Below are positions 15,899 to 25,311 of a stretch of DNA of 64,000 bases, piece after piece (position 1 is the first letter of the stretch; every line of letters starts with the position of its first letter). This stretch comes from CALHRB01 sp964473465. GTDB taxonomy: Bacteria > Bacteroidota > Ignavibacteria > Kapaibacteriales > UBA2268. The stretch is taken from NCBI GenBank assembly GCA_964473465.1, contig CAYYPE010000012.1, positions 1 through 64,000 on the forward strand. Direction: 5' to 3'. The notes beneath the pieces were generated by a model. It saw only the letters and a program-made list of their open reading frames with translations, ran no database searches and was not told the origin of the DNA. Position numbers and translations under genes: made by a program.

Positions 15899-18748
15899 AT
15901 GATTACAAAAATATCCGAAAAAATATTTAACATTAAAACATTTTTTATATTAATTCTGATTTTTAATTTTTCTCAATTGTTTTCTGATGATGATATATAT
16001 TTATTAATGCCTGAGCCAAAAACCGAAAGAGAAAACCCCATTTTTTCTAACTTAATTATGATAAAATTCAAACAGAATTATTCATTTGATTTTATCAAGA
16101 ATTTTTTATCTAAAATTAATGCTCAAAAAATTGAAGCTTTTCTCCCACCCGAAAAAAGTTTCACAATGAATCCGTTTTACATTAATTCTCAGTCATTGAA
16201 AAATCAAAATTTGGAAGAAATTATATCACGAGAAGAACCTTTGCTCAGATCCTATTTCGTTCAATATAATAATCAAAAAAACCCTGAAGACATCTGCAGA
16301 GAACTGCTTTTACATAGTAATATAGTTGAACTTGCTGAGCCTGTCGTAAGCGATGAATTGCTTGGAATTCCCAATGATGCTATGGCTGGTATGCAAACTA
16401 TGCTGTCAACAATCAGTGCTTTCGATGCGTGGGATTATTTTCAGGGAGACTCCAATATTATTATAGGTATCAGTGATGTAGGTATGTTGCAGGATCATAT
16501 TGACCTGACCAACTCTATAGCTCCAAATTATTCCGATTTACCAAACGGACAGGATGATGATGGCAATGGATTTGTGGATGATTATCGTGGTTGCAATTTA
16601 GCATTTTTTGAAGATAATAGTTCTGCTGGAAATACATACCATTCAAACGACCACGGAACAAAGGCTGCTGGTATTGCCGGTGCAACTTATAATAACTTAA
16701 TAGGTATTGCAGGTGTAGGTGCAAAATGCAGAATTTTCCCGATAAAAATAGCTCCCAAAAACAGCACAAATCTTCTTTATAGTTATCGCTCTATTCTTTA
16801 TGCAGCACAACGTGGTTTGAAGGTACTAAACTGCAGTTGGGGCAGAAACAAAAGACCCTCGGGTTTTGATATGGATATTATCAACTATGCAATTAGCCGT
16901 GATGTTGCAATTGTTGCCTCCGGTGGGAATAATGGCAATTCAGAAATTTTCTATCCTGCTGGTTATGATGGGGTTCTGGGTGTTGGAGAAGTTGATCAAT
17001 CCGACCAGATAACAGGATCATCAAGCTACGGATCTCACGTCAGAATTATGGCACCCGGCACCGGTAACTGGGTAACAGATAATAACATAGATGGTTTCAG
17101 CCAGAATTTTGGTGGAACTTCTGCGGCTGCTCCGGTCATTTCTGGAGCAGTTGCTTTTGCAAGAGCGAAGTATCCCAATCTTAATGCAGTTCAAGCCCTT
17201 GAATTTACAAGGCTTTGCGTTGATGATATTTCCGACAAAAATACTTTTTTCGAAAAAATTATACCGGGCAGAATAAATTTGCTTAAAATAATCGAAACCG
17301 ACCCGATGAGTCTGGTAGCTATTAAACCAAAAAGCATAATTTTCAAACATACTGATGGCGAAGTCTCAGATAGATTTAATCCCGGCGACACGGCATTATT
17401 AGTAATTAAAGCAAAAAATTACCTCGGCGAAGGCAAAAAGATTGATTTTAGTTTAAGCACTGTTGATGATGATTATAATTCTATTCAAGTCCTGAATCAA
17501 AAAGTAAGCATTGAATTCATTCAACCAGACTCAGAATTTGAAATTAATTATTTCTCATTTAAAATTCTTAAAAATGAAATAAGAAAAATTTTTCTCAGAG
17601 TTGATATTTCAAATGAATCTGGATATAAAGACTTTTTCCTGATACCTTTCTATCCAACAAATGAAGTGACTACATTTGAAAACGATGCCTTCAAATTCTC
17701 GATGGGTGACCGAGGATCTGTTGGCTTTTCAGGAAAGAGTCCTAATCTAAGAGGCGAGGGTGTAGTTCTTAAAGAAATTGGAAATCAAATCTGGAATGCA
17801 GGTTTTTATGCTACTGCTGAGTCATCTAAATCTGTCAGCTCTCTCTGGGGTAATTCACAGGGTAGTGATTTTGCTTCACTAAAACCATTCACCAAACCTC
17901 AAAAAAATATCTCCATATTTGATGATTCTTTTGCTTTCTCTTCAGATCGAATTGGTATAGAAGTTAATCAGGAAGTGTTTTTGCCTGCTGGTAATTCAAC
18001 AGTTGCAAAAATATTAGTAAATATTAAAAATACTAACGATGAGGAGATTAAGGATTTTGCAGCAGGATATTATTTTGATTGGGATGTCGGTCTCTCTTCG
18101 GATAGTAACAAAGTTAGAATTTTTACTGAAGCTATTTCTGACATGCCAAATTCTGAAAAAATATCAGCTGAACTTGTTGAATATGCAAGAGAAATACCTA
18201 TCTATTGTGGCTGTGCTTCGTATTCCATAGATGGCATTGCTCAGGCTGCTGGATTTAAAATGCCCGAAAGATTCGACCTTGAGCATCAGATTATGGCTCT
18301 GAATTCAGGCACTGCTTTTCAATTTTCAGGTATAAGCGATATTGGTATGGTTGTAGGTGTTAAATTTCCCGGTTTATTTCCTTCTAAAAGCACAAAATCT
18401 TTTAATTTCCTATTTGGTTGCTCTAAAAATCTTTCGGATTTAGCCTCACAATTCAGAAATAAACTGCTTTCTGCAGAATATGGTTACTATGAAAAGAAAC
18501 AAGTTGTTAATATTTATCCTGTTCCCGCTCGAGATAAGATCAATCTAATTTTCAATTCATTTTTATTCAATGATTTGGATATAAAGATTTTTGATTTAAC
18601 AGGTAATTTGATAATATATAATCATTATACAGATGTTTCTGATAAAACTTATGTTTTAAATGTTGAAAGCCTTAATTCAGGAATTTATTTCATTCAAATA
18701 ATCACAGGTAGTCAAAGATACATTGAGAAGATTATTATTTTAAAGTGA
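15899..18748 (+). CDS. Secreted subtilisin-like (S8) protease with T9SS sorting domain
   Basis: This is a 949-aa extracellular serine protease. It has a signal peptide (about 1-29), a pro-region (to about 155) and an S8 domain (about 160-450). The triad is Asp193 in GISDVGM, His252 in NDHGTKAAGIAG and Ser408 in GGTSAAAP. An Asn-rich VASGGNNGN stretch fits the oxyanion-hole region. A beta-rich middle part (about 455-860) follows, and a type A T9SS C-terminal domain starts at VNIYPVPARDK and ends IEKIIILK. The sorting domain implies translocation by PorU/T9SS and surface attachment or release. It stands alone between dnaX and acpS. Confidence 0.92.
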   Translation: MITKISEKIFNIKTFFILILIFNFSQLFSDDDIYLLMPEPKTERENPIFSNLIMIKFKQNYSFDFIKNFLSKINAQKIEAFLPPEKSFTMNPFYINSQSLKNQNLEEIISREEPLLRSYFVQYNNQKNPEDICRELLLHSNIVELAEPVVSDELLGIPNDAMAGMQTMLSTISAFDAWDYFQGDSNIIIGISDVGMLQDHIDLTNSIAPNYSDLPNGQDDDGNGFVDDYRGCNLAFFEDNSSAGNTYHSNDHGTKAAGIAGATYNNLIGIAGVGAKCRIFPIKIAPKNSTNLLYSYRSILYAAQRGLKVLNCSWGRNKRPSGFDMDIINYAISRDVAIVASGGNNGNSEIFYPAGYDGVLGVGEVDQSDQITGSSSYGSHVRIMAPGTGNWVTDNNIDGFSQNFGGTSAAAPVISGAVAFARAKYPNLNAVQALEFTRLCVDDISDKNTFFEKIIPGRINLLKIIETDPMSLVAIKPKSIIFKHTDGEVSDRFNPGDTALLVIKAKNYLGEGKKIDFSLSTVDDDYNSIQVLNQKVSIEFIQPDSEFEINYFSFKILKNEIRKIFLRVDISNESGYKDFFLIPFYPTNEVTTFENDAFKFSMGDRGSVGFSGKSPNLRGEGVVLKEIGNQIWNAGFYATAESSKSVSSLWGNSQGSDFASLKPFTKPQKNISIFDDSFAFSSDRIGIEVNQEVFLPAGNSTVAKILVNIKNTNDEEIKDFAAGYYFDWDVGLSSDSNKVRIFTEAISDMPNSEKISAELVEYAREIPIYCGCASYSIDGIAQAAGFKMPERFDLEHQIMALNSGTAFQFSGISDIGMVVGVKFPGLFPSKSTKSFNFLFGCSKNLSDLASQFRNKLLSAEYGYYEKKQVVNIYPVPARDKINLIFNSFLFNDLDIKIFDLTGNLIIYNHYTDVSDKTYVLNVESLNSGIYFIQIITGSQRYIEKIIILK

Positions 18749-18813
18749 TCCAGACAATATAATATCAGTAGATATAATTTTATGGCTGAAAAAAAGCATT
18801 ATGCAGCCAGTCA

Positions 18814-19185
18814 TTATTTTTCGATGGTAATAAATGCTACGGCATTAGTGTGAGTGTGAGAAAGAGAGACTTCAATTTTGAAATCACCCCATTTTTCGAG
18901 TAATCCACCAGTAAGCACAACATTAGGTTTACCGTTTGATTCATTGACAACCCCTATTTCATTAAATTTAAAACCCTGAGTGATGCCAGTTCCAATAGCT
19001 TTGCTGAAAGATTCTTTTGCGGCAAAGCGGGCAGCATAATGTAAATATTTATTCTCGTTGAAGGATTCACAATATTCCTGCTCTGTTTGGGTGAAAATTC
19101 TGTTGAGAAAACGCAAACCATATTTTTCGATTGCCTCTTTTATCCTCTCGACTTCGATTATGTCAGTGCCAATACCGTAAATCAT
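18814..19185 (-). CDS. acpS: Holo-[acyl-carrier-protein] synthase (AcpS)
   Basis: AcpS transfers 4'-phosphopantetheine from CoA to apo-ACP. The length (123 aa) is normal for the trimeric AcpS class. IGTDIIEV holds the Mg2+ ligand Asp8, and RFAAKESFSKAIG holds Glu58, the second metal ligand. The C-terminal SLSHTHTNAVAFI strand is also typical. The 3' end lies 65 nt from the convergent subtilisin gene; that gap contains a weak 6-bp hairpin (TGGCTG/CAGCCA) that I do not call a terminator. Confidence 0.94.
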   Translation of the reverse strand: MIYGIGTDIIEVERIKEAIEKYGLRFLNRIFTQTEQEYCESFNENKYLHYAARFAAKESFSKAIGTGITQGFKFNEIGVVNESNGKPNVVLTGGLLEKWGDFKIEVSLSHTHTNAVAFITIEK

Positions 19186-19201
19186 AATATATGATGAAAT
19201 T

Positions 19202-19227
19202 AAAAAAAAGGCTGAGAATACTCAGCC
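19202..19227 (-). terminator. Rho-independent terminator after tRNA-Ala
   Basis: On the minus strand a perfect 7-bp stem GGCTGAG/CTCAGCC with a 4-nt loop (19210-19227) is followed by an eight-T run (19202-19209), 12 nt past the tRNA-Ala 3' end. Confidence 0.85.
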
Positions 19228-19238
19228 GTCGATAAAAG

Positions 19239-19311
19239 TGGACCTAAGGAGGCTCGAACTCCTAACCTCCAGAATGCAAATCTGGCGCTCTCCCAGTTGA
19301 GCTATAGGCCC
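19239..19311 (-). tRNA. tRNA-Ala (anticodon TGC)
   Basis: This is a 73-nt cloverleaf. The acceptor stem pairs GGGCCTA with TAGGTCC and includes the G3:U70 wobble that identifies alanine tRNA. The anticodon stem is CCAGA/TCTGG with loop TTTGCAT, giving anticodon TGC. The T-loop GTTCGAGCC is present and the discriminator is A. CCA is not encoded. It lies about 54 nt downstream of tRNA-Ile on the same strand. Confidence 0.95.
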
Positions 19312-19334
19312 ATCAAAAAAAATATCATGTTAAT

Positions 19335-19359
19335 CAAAAAAGCGATTTTGAATCGCTTT
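19335..19359 (-). terminator. Hairpin terminator after tRNA-Ile
   Basis: On the minus strand AAAGCGATT pairs with AATCGCTTT around a 3-nt loop (19339-19359), and the stem runs into TTTT. It lies between tRNA-Ile and tRNA-Ala, so the two tRNAs may be separate transcripts or the site may be a partial terminator. Confidence 0.65.
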
Positions 19360-19365
19360 GTTTTG

Positions 19366-19439
<74 letters not shown>

Positions 19440-19558
19440 CCTAATTTGTTCTTCCTTTTTATTCAAAAAAGGATTACAAAATTAAAAAAAAATGTTCTTT
19501 GAAAAAAGAAATTATGAATATTTTTAAAATTTTCGGCGAACTTTTAAAAAAATATAAA

Positions 19559-22378
19559 TTAATTTCCTACCATAATAATACTTCCCCAAATGGAAGGATT
19601 TTTTGTTTTTTTGGCTAAATTTTGCGTGGCTCTGCGGAACGCAGAGGGTCTGTCAAGCCCAATCCCAAAATTATTGGTAAACTCTTTTATAAAATCAGTC
19701 ATAATTTGACTATCGATTTTCCAAAGTGTCATAATTAAAGAGTTTACACCTGCCGCATGAAAAGCTTTTTGCATACCATATATTGATTCGTAATTTTTTG
19801 AGTCATTAAGATTAGTTTCGGAATAAGGAATAATTACCAGAGCAGTGTTATCAAGGTTTAGCTGTGATATTTCAGAAGGAGTGAGTAATCCGTCCTTTTC
19901 GTTATCCTGCAAATTTTGTAATGCTTTTTTCGCACCTTTAAGCAGAATAAAGGATCTTTGAAGAGGATTTTTCAATATACTTGATTTGCTTGCGGGGTTA
20001 TACTCTTTGAGTTGCTGAATATCTTTGAAAAATAACAAATGCGTTCCAAAAATAATTACGTGTGGACTTGATATACCCGCAAAAAGTTCTTCACTTGCAT
20101 TCACATCTGCAAATATTTTTGGTTTCAGCCCAAATTTTTTGAAGAAGTTTGAGAGTTCTTCTGATAATTTAATTGAACTTTTTACTCGAGGGATACCTTT
20201 TGAAATCAAATCTGTAAAATTATAACTCAGATCTTTATCTTTTGAATTTGATAATTCTTTTTGTTTGGTTTCTCCTGCAACAGGTAAATCATCAAAATCG
20301 GGGTCAACAATAAAAAGTGCTTCCTGATCTGGTGGGAAACTTGTGGTTAGATCTTGATTAAACACATCTGAAGTATTTGTTACAAGCCTCAGGTCAATTT
20401 CATCAAGAAGATATTTATCATTTTCATAATTAATGAGGATTTTTGGATTTATTTTATTGAAGATTCCATCCCCTGAAAAATAAACAATTTTTTTCCCCTC
20501 AATTTTCTTTGAAATGTCTCTCCAGTAATAATTATAAAGCTCTTTTAACGTTCTTTCCATTTGAAATATGTTAGGATTTAGCTTCAAACCACTATGGACG
20601 ACTTCTTTATATTTTTCAAAGTATTCATTTTCGAGTTTATTGCTGTTTTCGAAAAGAACCAATTCAGGGTTGCCAGTTGTTTCCTTTGTTACTATCAAAG
20701 CAGCATATTGAATAGCAGTATCGGTTTGAGATTTTGATTTTAGATTGAAACGAATTATTTCAACAGCAGCTTCTTCATTTGCTATTTTTTCTCTGATGTC
20801 TTTCCATGTTTTCCATGTTGTGTCAAATTGCTTTTTGAATTTGAAAGAATTCTTAGATATTTGATTTTCATAACCAGATATAACATTTTTTAGTGAATCA
20901 AGATTTATACCTGACTTTTTGGCGGATTCAATATTCATAGAAAATTTAACAAGTTGATTTTTTGATTCCAGCCATTTGTTATAAATGTCTTTGATTTCTT
21001 TAGACTCCGATATATCCTTTTTGGTAGTGTTTAATAATAATCCTTTTGTTGCAAGGCAGAAATCATACATCTGACCTGTAACTTCAGGATTCGACTCATG
21101 GTATTTTAGAACAAATTGATAAAATTGATCAAGCTTGTTCTTTTGTGTGTTCCAGAACGATAGCTTTTCGTCCTCTTTAAGAAATGGGAAATAACTATAA
21201 ATTAATAACATCGTTCTCGAAAAAGCTTGGCTATAGTAAATATTTGCATATTGGAAATTCCCTGAATTACTATAAACCGAAGCCAAATCATACAACGCAT
21301 CTATTGAATTTGGATGGTTAGGACCAAGAGATTTAACATATATATCCAATGCCCATGATAACGACGGTTCTGCTTCCTGATAACGCCCCATTTTATTGTA
21401 TAAGGATCCTAACATGGAAAGAGAAGAAGCAAAAGTTGGGTGCTCACTGCCCAATTTTAGCTTGATAATATCAGCTGCCTCCCTGAGCAATGGCTCTGCC
21501 TTTTCTAATTTATTACTATAAACATAAACCCCGGCAAGATTGTTTAGCGATACAGCATAGTCAGGATGCTCATTACCTAATAACTTCCTATTCAGATTAA
21601 CAACCTCGGTTCCTAATTCTTCTGCTCTGTCCATTTTGTTTAGATGAAGATTAACCATAGCGAGATTGCTCAAAGCAGAAAGATATTGTCCGTTATCAGT
21701 TCCAATGCTTTTGGCAATAATATCAACGGCTTTCTGAAGTAATGGTTCAGCCTCGCTATATTTTCCAAGATGAATATATAATGTTGCCAGATTATTAACA
21801 AGAGTCCCATAAGAGGCATCATCTTCACCCACTTTAAGTTTTTTAAGGTTCATAGCCTGAACCATATATGGCTCAGCTTCAGTATAGCGGCCAAGCATCA
21901 CATAAAGGGTGGCTAAATTGTTCAACGAGGATGAATAATCCTCATGTGTCTCACCAAAATTCTTCCTGATCACTTCTGCTGTCAGTTTATATAAAGTCTC
22001 GGCATCTTTATAATTACTCATCCTTTTATATAATTTGGCAAGATTTCCAAGTGAATATGCAAAATCAATGCTTTTCTCACCTTGAACCTTTTGCCTCAAA
22101 GCACTATCTTGTCTGGCATAAATCAGAGCTGTCTGATAATTTCCTTCAAGATAATTCACAGTAAAATTAAATGTGATAAGGTCTATACAATTTTTCGATT
22201 CTTTCCCCTCTTCCTGTGTGCATAGATTTAAGGCTTTTTCAGCAAAGCTTCGAGCATTTTGAAAGTCTGCTTTCTCTATATAAAACTGACTGCTGTCCCT
22301 CATCTGCGTCCATTTTTGGGCATATAATGATGGAATTAAAAAAAGAATAAAGATTAAATTTATTACTATCCTGCTCAT
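19559..22378 (-). CDS. Secreted TPR-CHAT domain protein with altered catalytic residue
   Basis: This is a 939-aa exported protein. The signal peptide ends SLYA|QKW. About eight kinesin-light-chain-type TPRs of 42 residues follow (about 25-385; repeated motif LNNLA.LY...G.Y.EAEPL). A linker leads to a C-terminal CHAT (caspase HetF-associated with TPRs) protease-fold domain (about 620-939). His780 (IIFGTHLL) matches the catalytic His. The segment that normally reads LSACETG reads IPYSETN here, so the catalytic Cys is replaced by Ser853. The flanking family pattern (DGLLTPSEI, AFHAAGVNSLIMTLWKID) is intact. It is either non-proteolytic or uses Ser. Being exported, it is unlike cytoplasmic CRISPR-linked CHAT proteases. 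Confidence 0.85.
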   Translation of the reverse strand: MSRIVINLIFILFLIPSLYAQKWTQMRDSSQFYIEKADFQNARSFAEKALNLCTQEEGKESKNCIDLITFNFTVNYLEGNYQTALIYARQDSALRQKVQGEKSIDFAYSLGNLAKLYKRMSNYKDAETLYKLTAEVIRKNFGETHEDYSSSLNNLATLYVMLGRYTEAEPYMVQAMNLKKLKVGEDDASYGTLVNNLATLYIHLGKYSEAEPLLQKAVDIIAKSIGTDNGQYLSALSNLAMVNLHLNKMDRAEELGTEVVNLNRKLLGNEHPDYAVSLNNLAGVYVYSNKLEKAEPLLREAADIIKLKLGSEHPTFASSLSMLGSLYNKMGRYQEAEPSLSWALDIYVKSLGPNHPNSIDALYDLASVYSNSGNFQYANIYYSQAFSRTMLLIYSYFPFLKEDEKLSFWNTQKNKLDQFYQFVLKYHESNPEVTGQMYDFCLATKGLLLNTTKKDISESKEIKDIYNKWLESKNQLVKFSMNIESAKKSGINLDSLKNVISGYENQISKNSFKFKKQFDTTWKTWKDIREKIANEEAAVEIIRFNLKSKSQTDTAIQYAALIVTKETTGNPELVLFENSNKLENEYFEKYKEVVHSGLKLNPNIFQMERTLKELYNYYWRDISKKIEGKKIVYFSGDGIFNKINPKILINYENDKYLLDEIDLRLVTNTSDVFNQDLTTSFPPDQEALFIVDPDFDDLPVAGETKQKELSNSKDKDLSYNFTDLISKGIPRVKSSIKLSEELSNFFKKFGLKPKIFADVNASEELFAGISSPHVIIFGTHLLFFKDIQQLKEYNPASKSSILKNPLQRSFILLKGAKKALQNLQDNEKDGLLTPSEISQLNLDNTALVIIPYSETNLNDSKNYESIYGMQKAFHAAGVNSLIMTLWKIDSQIMTDFIKEFTNNFGIGLDRPSAFRRATQNLAKKTKNPSIWGSIIMVGN

Positions 22379-22518
22379 AATCTAAATTTCAAAGAAACAT
22401 ATCTTTATAACTATTAATTGAAAATATTATTGAAAAAAAATATTAATACAATAAAATTTGCCTTGTCTAAATACGTTTTTTGAAGAACTAAAAATAATTT
22501 TAAGGGAGATTTTTATTT

Positions 22519-24999
22519 ATGAAGACTTTTCTATACTTTATAGTAATTTTTGTAACCGCATTCACTGGGCTTGAAGCTCAAAAATTATCGTTTTATCACC
22601 AGATTGGAAATATTATTGCATTCAGAAATGGGTATCTCATTGCAACCTCAGATAAAGATAGAAAAGAAATTCCTAATATATGTGCAGATGGTTCAGTTGC
22701 GACTCTGATTATTTATACTCAATCAACTCCTATTTCAAGCACTTTCAGAATGAGAATAAAGGAAGATCTACAAAATTATCCTGATCAATATGGAAATATT
22801 GAAAATCCCAAGATTAAGTTAAAAGAAAATCTTTTAATCGCAAATTATCGTCATCCTAAGTTTGTTACGGAAGGCAAAACTGTTGACCAATTTACCCTTC
22901 AAGTCTATAAGCCCGGAAAAGGAAACGAAAGGGACACAATTATTTACGAAACTAATATTAATATTTTTAATGCACCTGTTTTAGCTCTTACTTCTTTTTT
23001 CGCTAAACCGGAATCTTTCTCATTGCTATTACCTGCAATTCAAAAAATACTTTTTCCTGATAAGTCCCCAAATGGTAGCTACCCTAAGGAAGCAACAGAA
23101 GGTCTCATATTTCTTGGAAATTACGAATCCACTTCAGGTAGCAACTTCAAACAGAATGAAAATATTATAAAAAGACTTATTAATGGAGTTATTTTTGCTC
23201 TTAGAAATTCAGGATTTATTGCAGGTAAAGTTGATCTGATAACACACGGTGTTTCGGGCTTGCTTGCCAGACAATGGATTCAAAGCACAGAATTTCAAAA
23301 TAATATTAAAAGATTAATTACAATCAGCACTCCGCATTCAGGGACTCAATTAGCCGATCTGGTGCTTTCCAGTCATTTCTTTAATGCTGCTGAATACCCA
23401 ATCAGAAGATTATCAAATATTAACATAAATGAAGGTGCAATTGAAAACATAAGTGTCAATTCAAAAGTGTTAGCTAACCTAAACAGGAGCACAAGCCCTA
23501 ATAAAGTTCTATCTCATACAATTAGCGGAGTTGACGAGCTAAGTGCTCTCGATGGTTATTTTGGAATGGCACTGGTTAGCATTGCTGGTATTTTGCAGGG
23601 AAAATACCAGTACCTTTTCGATCGTTGTGAAAATGAAGATAGATACTGGGTTTCATGGAGAAGAAATAATCAAAAAAAATATAACGCCCTTCTTCCCTTC
23701 TACAATTATATTAGAGAAATGCTTATGGAATATGATAATCAAGACAGATTTCTTGTTATGCCCAAAAAAATCCTGAATATTGCCTTTGATGATCAACCCC
23801 ATGACGGCTTCTCAATGATGCAAAGTCAGAATGGAGGCTTGCAGGAACCATTTAATTTTGTTATTTATAGAATGCCATATCATCAGGCTTTATCTCACTT
23901 TAGTTTATTGGAACATATTCCCGGGCTTCTTGCTTCTCAATATAATTATAATTTTACTAACGAAGGATTCAATCCAGATGTTCTAAATACAAAAAGACTT
24001 GAAGAATTGTTCGCCTTTATGCAAGGTCTTCATAGTATTGAAACAAGTTATTTTGAAAAAAATGATAACCCTCAATCAATTGAAGCTTTAGAAAATGAAT
24101 CTGTTATAATCATGAGTCCAAAAGGTGGCGATACATTCAAACCCGGTGAAACAGTGCAGATTGTCGTTAAGGGAACAGATAGCGTTTCTGCTATTTGCAT
24201 CAGTGCTATAGCTCTCTCAGCTCCTGATAACGGCACATTTTCCAATTATACTAATGAGAAACAGGCTACTTTTGATTATAAAATACCAAAGGAAGCAGTT
24301 GGACCAGTAAAAATTCTGATTCGTGGCTATTTGCCTGTAGCTGACACTAATGCAACTCCTTACACAAAAGTTGATACTGTTACCATAAATATTATTCCTC
24401 AAGCTTCGCTCAAATCAATCGAATTCGACAACGAAGCAATTACAATCGTCGAGGGCGAAAAAAGGGTTTTGAGGGTTTTCGGGAATTATTCGGATAATAT
24501 TAAAAGAGATATTACTCATCTTCTCTCAAATTCTAATTTTAAGTCAGAAGCTACTAACATAATCAGCGTCAAAGATAAAACAGCAGAAGCTTTAAAACCT
24601 GGTGAGTCAGAAGTTACTGTCACATATAACTCTTTCACAGCAGGCACAATTTTTACAGTTATTTCAAAGCAGGATTTTGAAAACGCCGATACAACTTTAT
24701 CTGTTGATGATTTAAATGAAGATTTTGATTTTTATCATAATTTTTCAGATTTAAAAGTCTATCCCAACCCCTCAAAAGGAATAATAAATTTTGAGTTCAA
24801 TGTATTTGAACCAACTTATGGTAGTCTAAAAATCACTGACGTCAACGGAAAAATCCTAAGCATACCCGTTAATGAAATGTTAGCATCAGGCAAACATTCA
24901 TTTGCAATCAATCTCGAAAATTTAAATTCAGGCGTTTATTTCTATAATCTATCAGATGGTATATCAAATATTAATGGTAAAATAAACTTAATCAAATAA
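22519..24999 (+). CDS. Secreted lipase-fold protein with T9SS sorting domain
   Basis: This is an 826-aa protein. The signal peptide ends GLEA|QKL. An alpha/beta-hydrolase domain (about 140-500) resembles PGAP1/lipase-class enzymes: VDLITHGVSGLLARQW stands in the nucleophile-elbow position, followed by ISTPHSGTQLAD. In the usual GHSMGG elbow the third residue is the nucleophilic Ser, but here it is Gly244, and Ser246 lies two residues later. An Ig-like/BIG-type domain (about 630-710) and a type A T9SS domain starting LKVYPNPSKG follow. Catalysis is therefore uncertain. It is followed by a strong terminator. Confidence 0.75.
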   Translation: MKTFLYFIVIFVTAFTGLEAQKLSFYHQIGNIIAFRNGYLIATSDKDRKEIPNICADGSVATLIIYTQSTPISSTFRMRIKEDLQNYPDQYGNIENPKIKLKENLLIANYRHPKFVTEGKTVDQFTLQVYKPGKGNERDTIIYETNINIFNAPVLALTSFFAKPESFSLLLPAIQKILFPDKSPNGSYPKEATEGLIFLGNYESTSGSNFKQNENIIKRLINGVIFALRNSGFIAGKVDLITHGVSGLLARQWIQSTEFQNNIKRLITISTPHSGTQLADLVLSSHFFNAAEYPIRRLSNININEGAIENISVNSKVLANLNRSTSPNKVLSHTISGVDELSALDGYFGMALVSIAGILQGKYQYLFDRCENEDRYWVSWRRNNQKKYNALLPFYNYIREMLMEYDNQDRFLVMPKKILNIAFDDQPHDGFSMMQSQNGGLQEPFNFVIYRMPYHQALSHFSLLEHIPGLLASQYNYNFTNEGFNPDVLNTKRLEELFAFMQGLHSIETSYFEKNDNPQSIEALENESVIIMSPKGGDTFKPGETVQIVVKGTDSVSAICISAIALSAPDNGTFSNYTNEKQATFDYKIPKEAVGPVKILIRGYLPVADTNATPYTKVDTVTINIIPQASLKSIEFDNEAITIVEGEKRVLRVFGNYSDNIKRDITHLLSNSNFKSEATNIISVKDKTAEALKPGESEVTVTYNSFTAGTIFTVISKQDFENADTTLSVDDLNEDFDFYHNFSDLKVYPNPSKGIINFEFNVFEPTYGSLKITDVNGKILSIPVNEMLASGKHSFAINLENLNSGVYFYNLSDGISNINGKINLIK

Positions 25000-25025
25000 A
25001 ATTTTGAAAAGATATTTAAATACTG

Positions 25026-25065
25026 AAACAGGAACTTTTTTTATTGTAAGTTCCTGTTTTTTTTT
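25026..25065 (+). terminator. Rho-independent terminator after the lipase-fold gene
   Basis: AAACAGGAACTT (25026-25037) pairs perfectly with AAGTTCCTGTTT (25048-25059) across a T-rich loop, and a nine-T run follows (25057-25065). It lies about 27 nt after the stop codon. Confidence 0.9.
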
Positions 25066-25251
25066 GAATGCAAAATGATAAATATTATAGGTATTTAATT
25101 GCCGATTACATTAATTCTAACCTACAAAAATTTTACCTTCTTAATTGAAATTTTTCATTTAAAACACAATATAAGTTAGAAGTATCTGAATATTAAATGA
25201 TTTATTAAAAGCATAAAATGAAAATGAAATTTCTTTAAATAATAATTAATT

Positions 25252-25280
25252 TTTGTTGATAAGAAATCTGATTAGTTTTG
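25252..25280 (+). promoter_or_regulatory. Bacteroidota-type promoter of the decarboxylase operon
   Basis: TTTG (25252-25255) and TAGTTTTG (25273-25280) match the -33 TTTG/-7 TAnnTTTG consensus of the Bacteroidota primary sigma factor, with a 17-nt spacer. The -7 box ends 31 nt before the ATG of the carboxyltransferase gene. This is the best-formed promoter I found in the window. Confidence 0.6.
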
Positions 25281-25311
25281 TAACTGATTTGTTTTTAAAA
25301 AAATAATAAAT

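Larger units (their letters stand above)
25000..25311. other. 312-bp intergenic region upstream of the Na+ pump operon
   Basis: No gene is visible. The region holds the terminator of the upstream lipase-fold gene at its left end and a good Bacteroidota-type promoter at its right end (both listed separately). The 185 bp between them are AT-rich, and I see no further repeat, riboswitch-like structure or ORF. Confidence 0.7.

Noticed and set aside
18780..18815. TGGCTG/CAGCCA hairpin between the subtilisin and acpS genes
   Set aside because: Only 6 bp with a 15-nt loop and no good T-run on either side.
19559..22378. TPR-CHAT protein as part of a type III-E CRISPR (Craspase) system
   Set aside because: No Cas gene or repeat array is present, the protein has a Sec signal peptide, and the catalytic Cys is missing.
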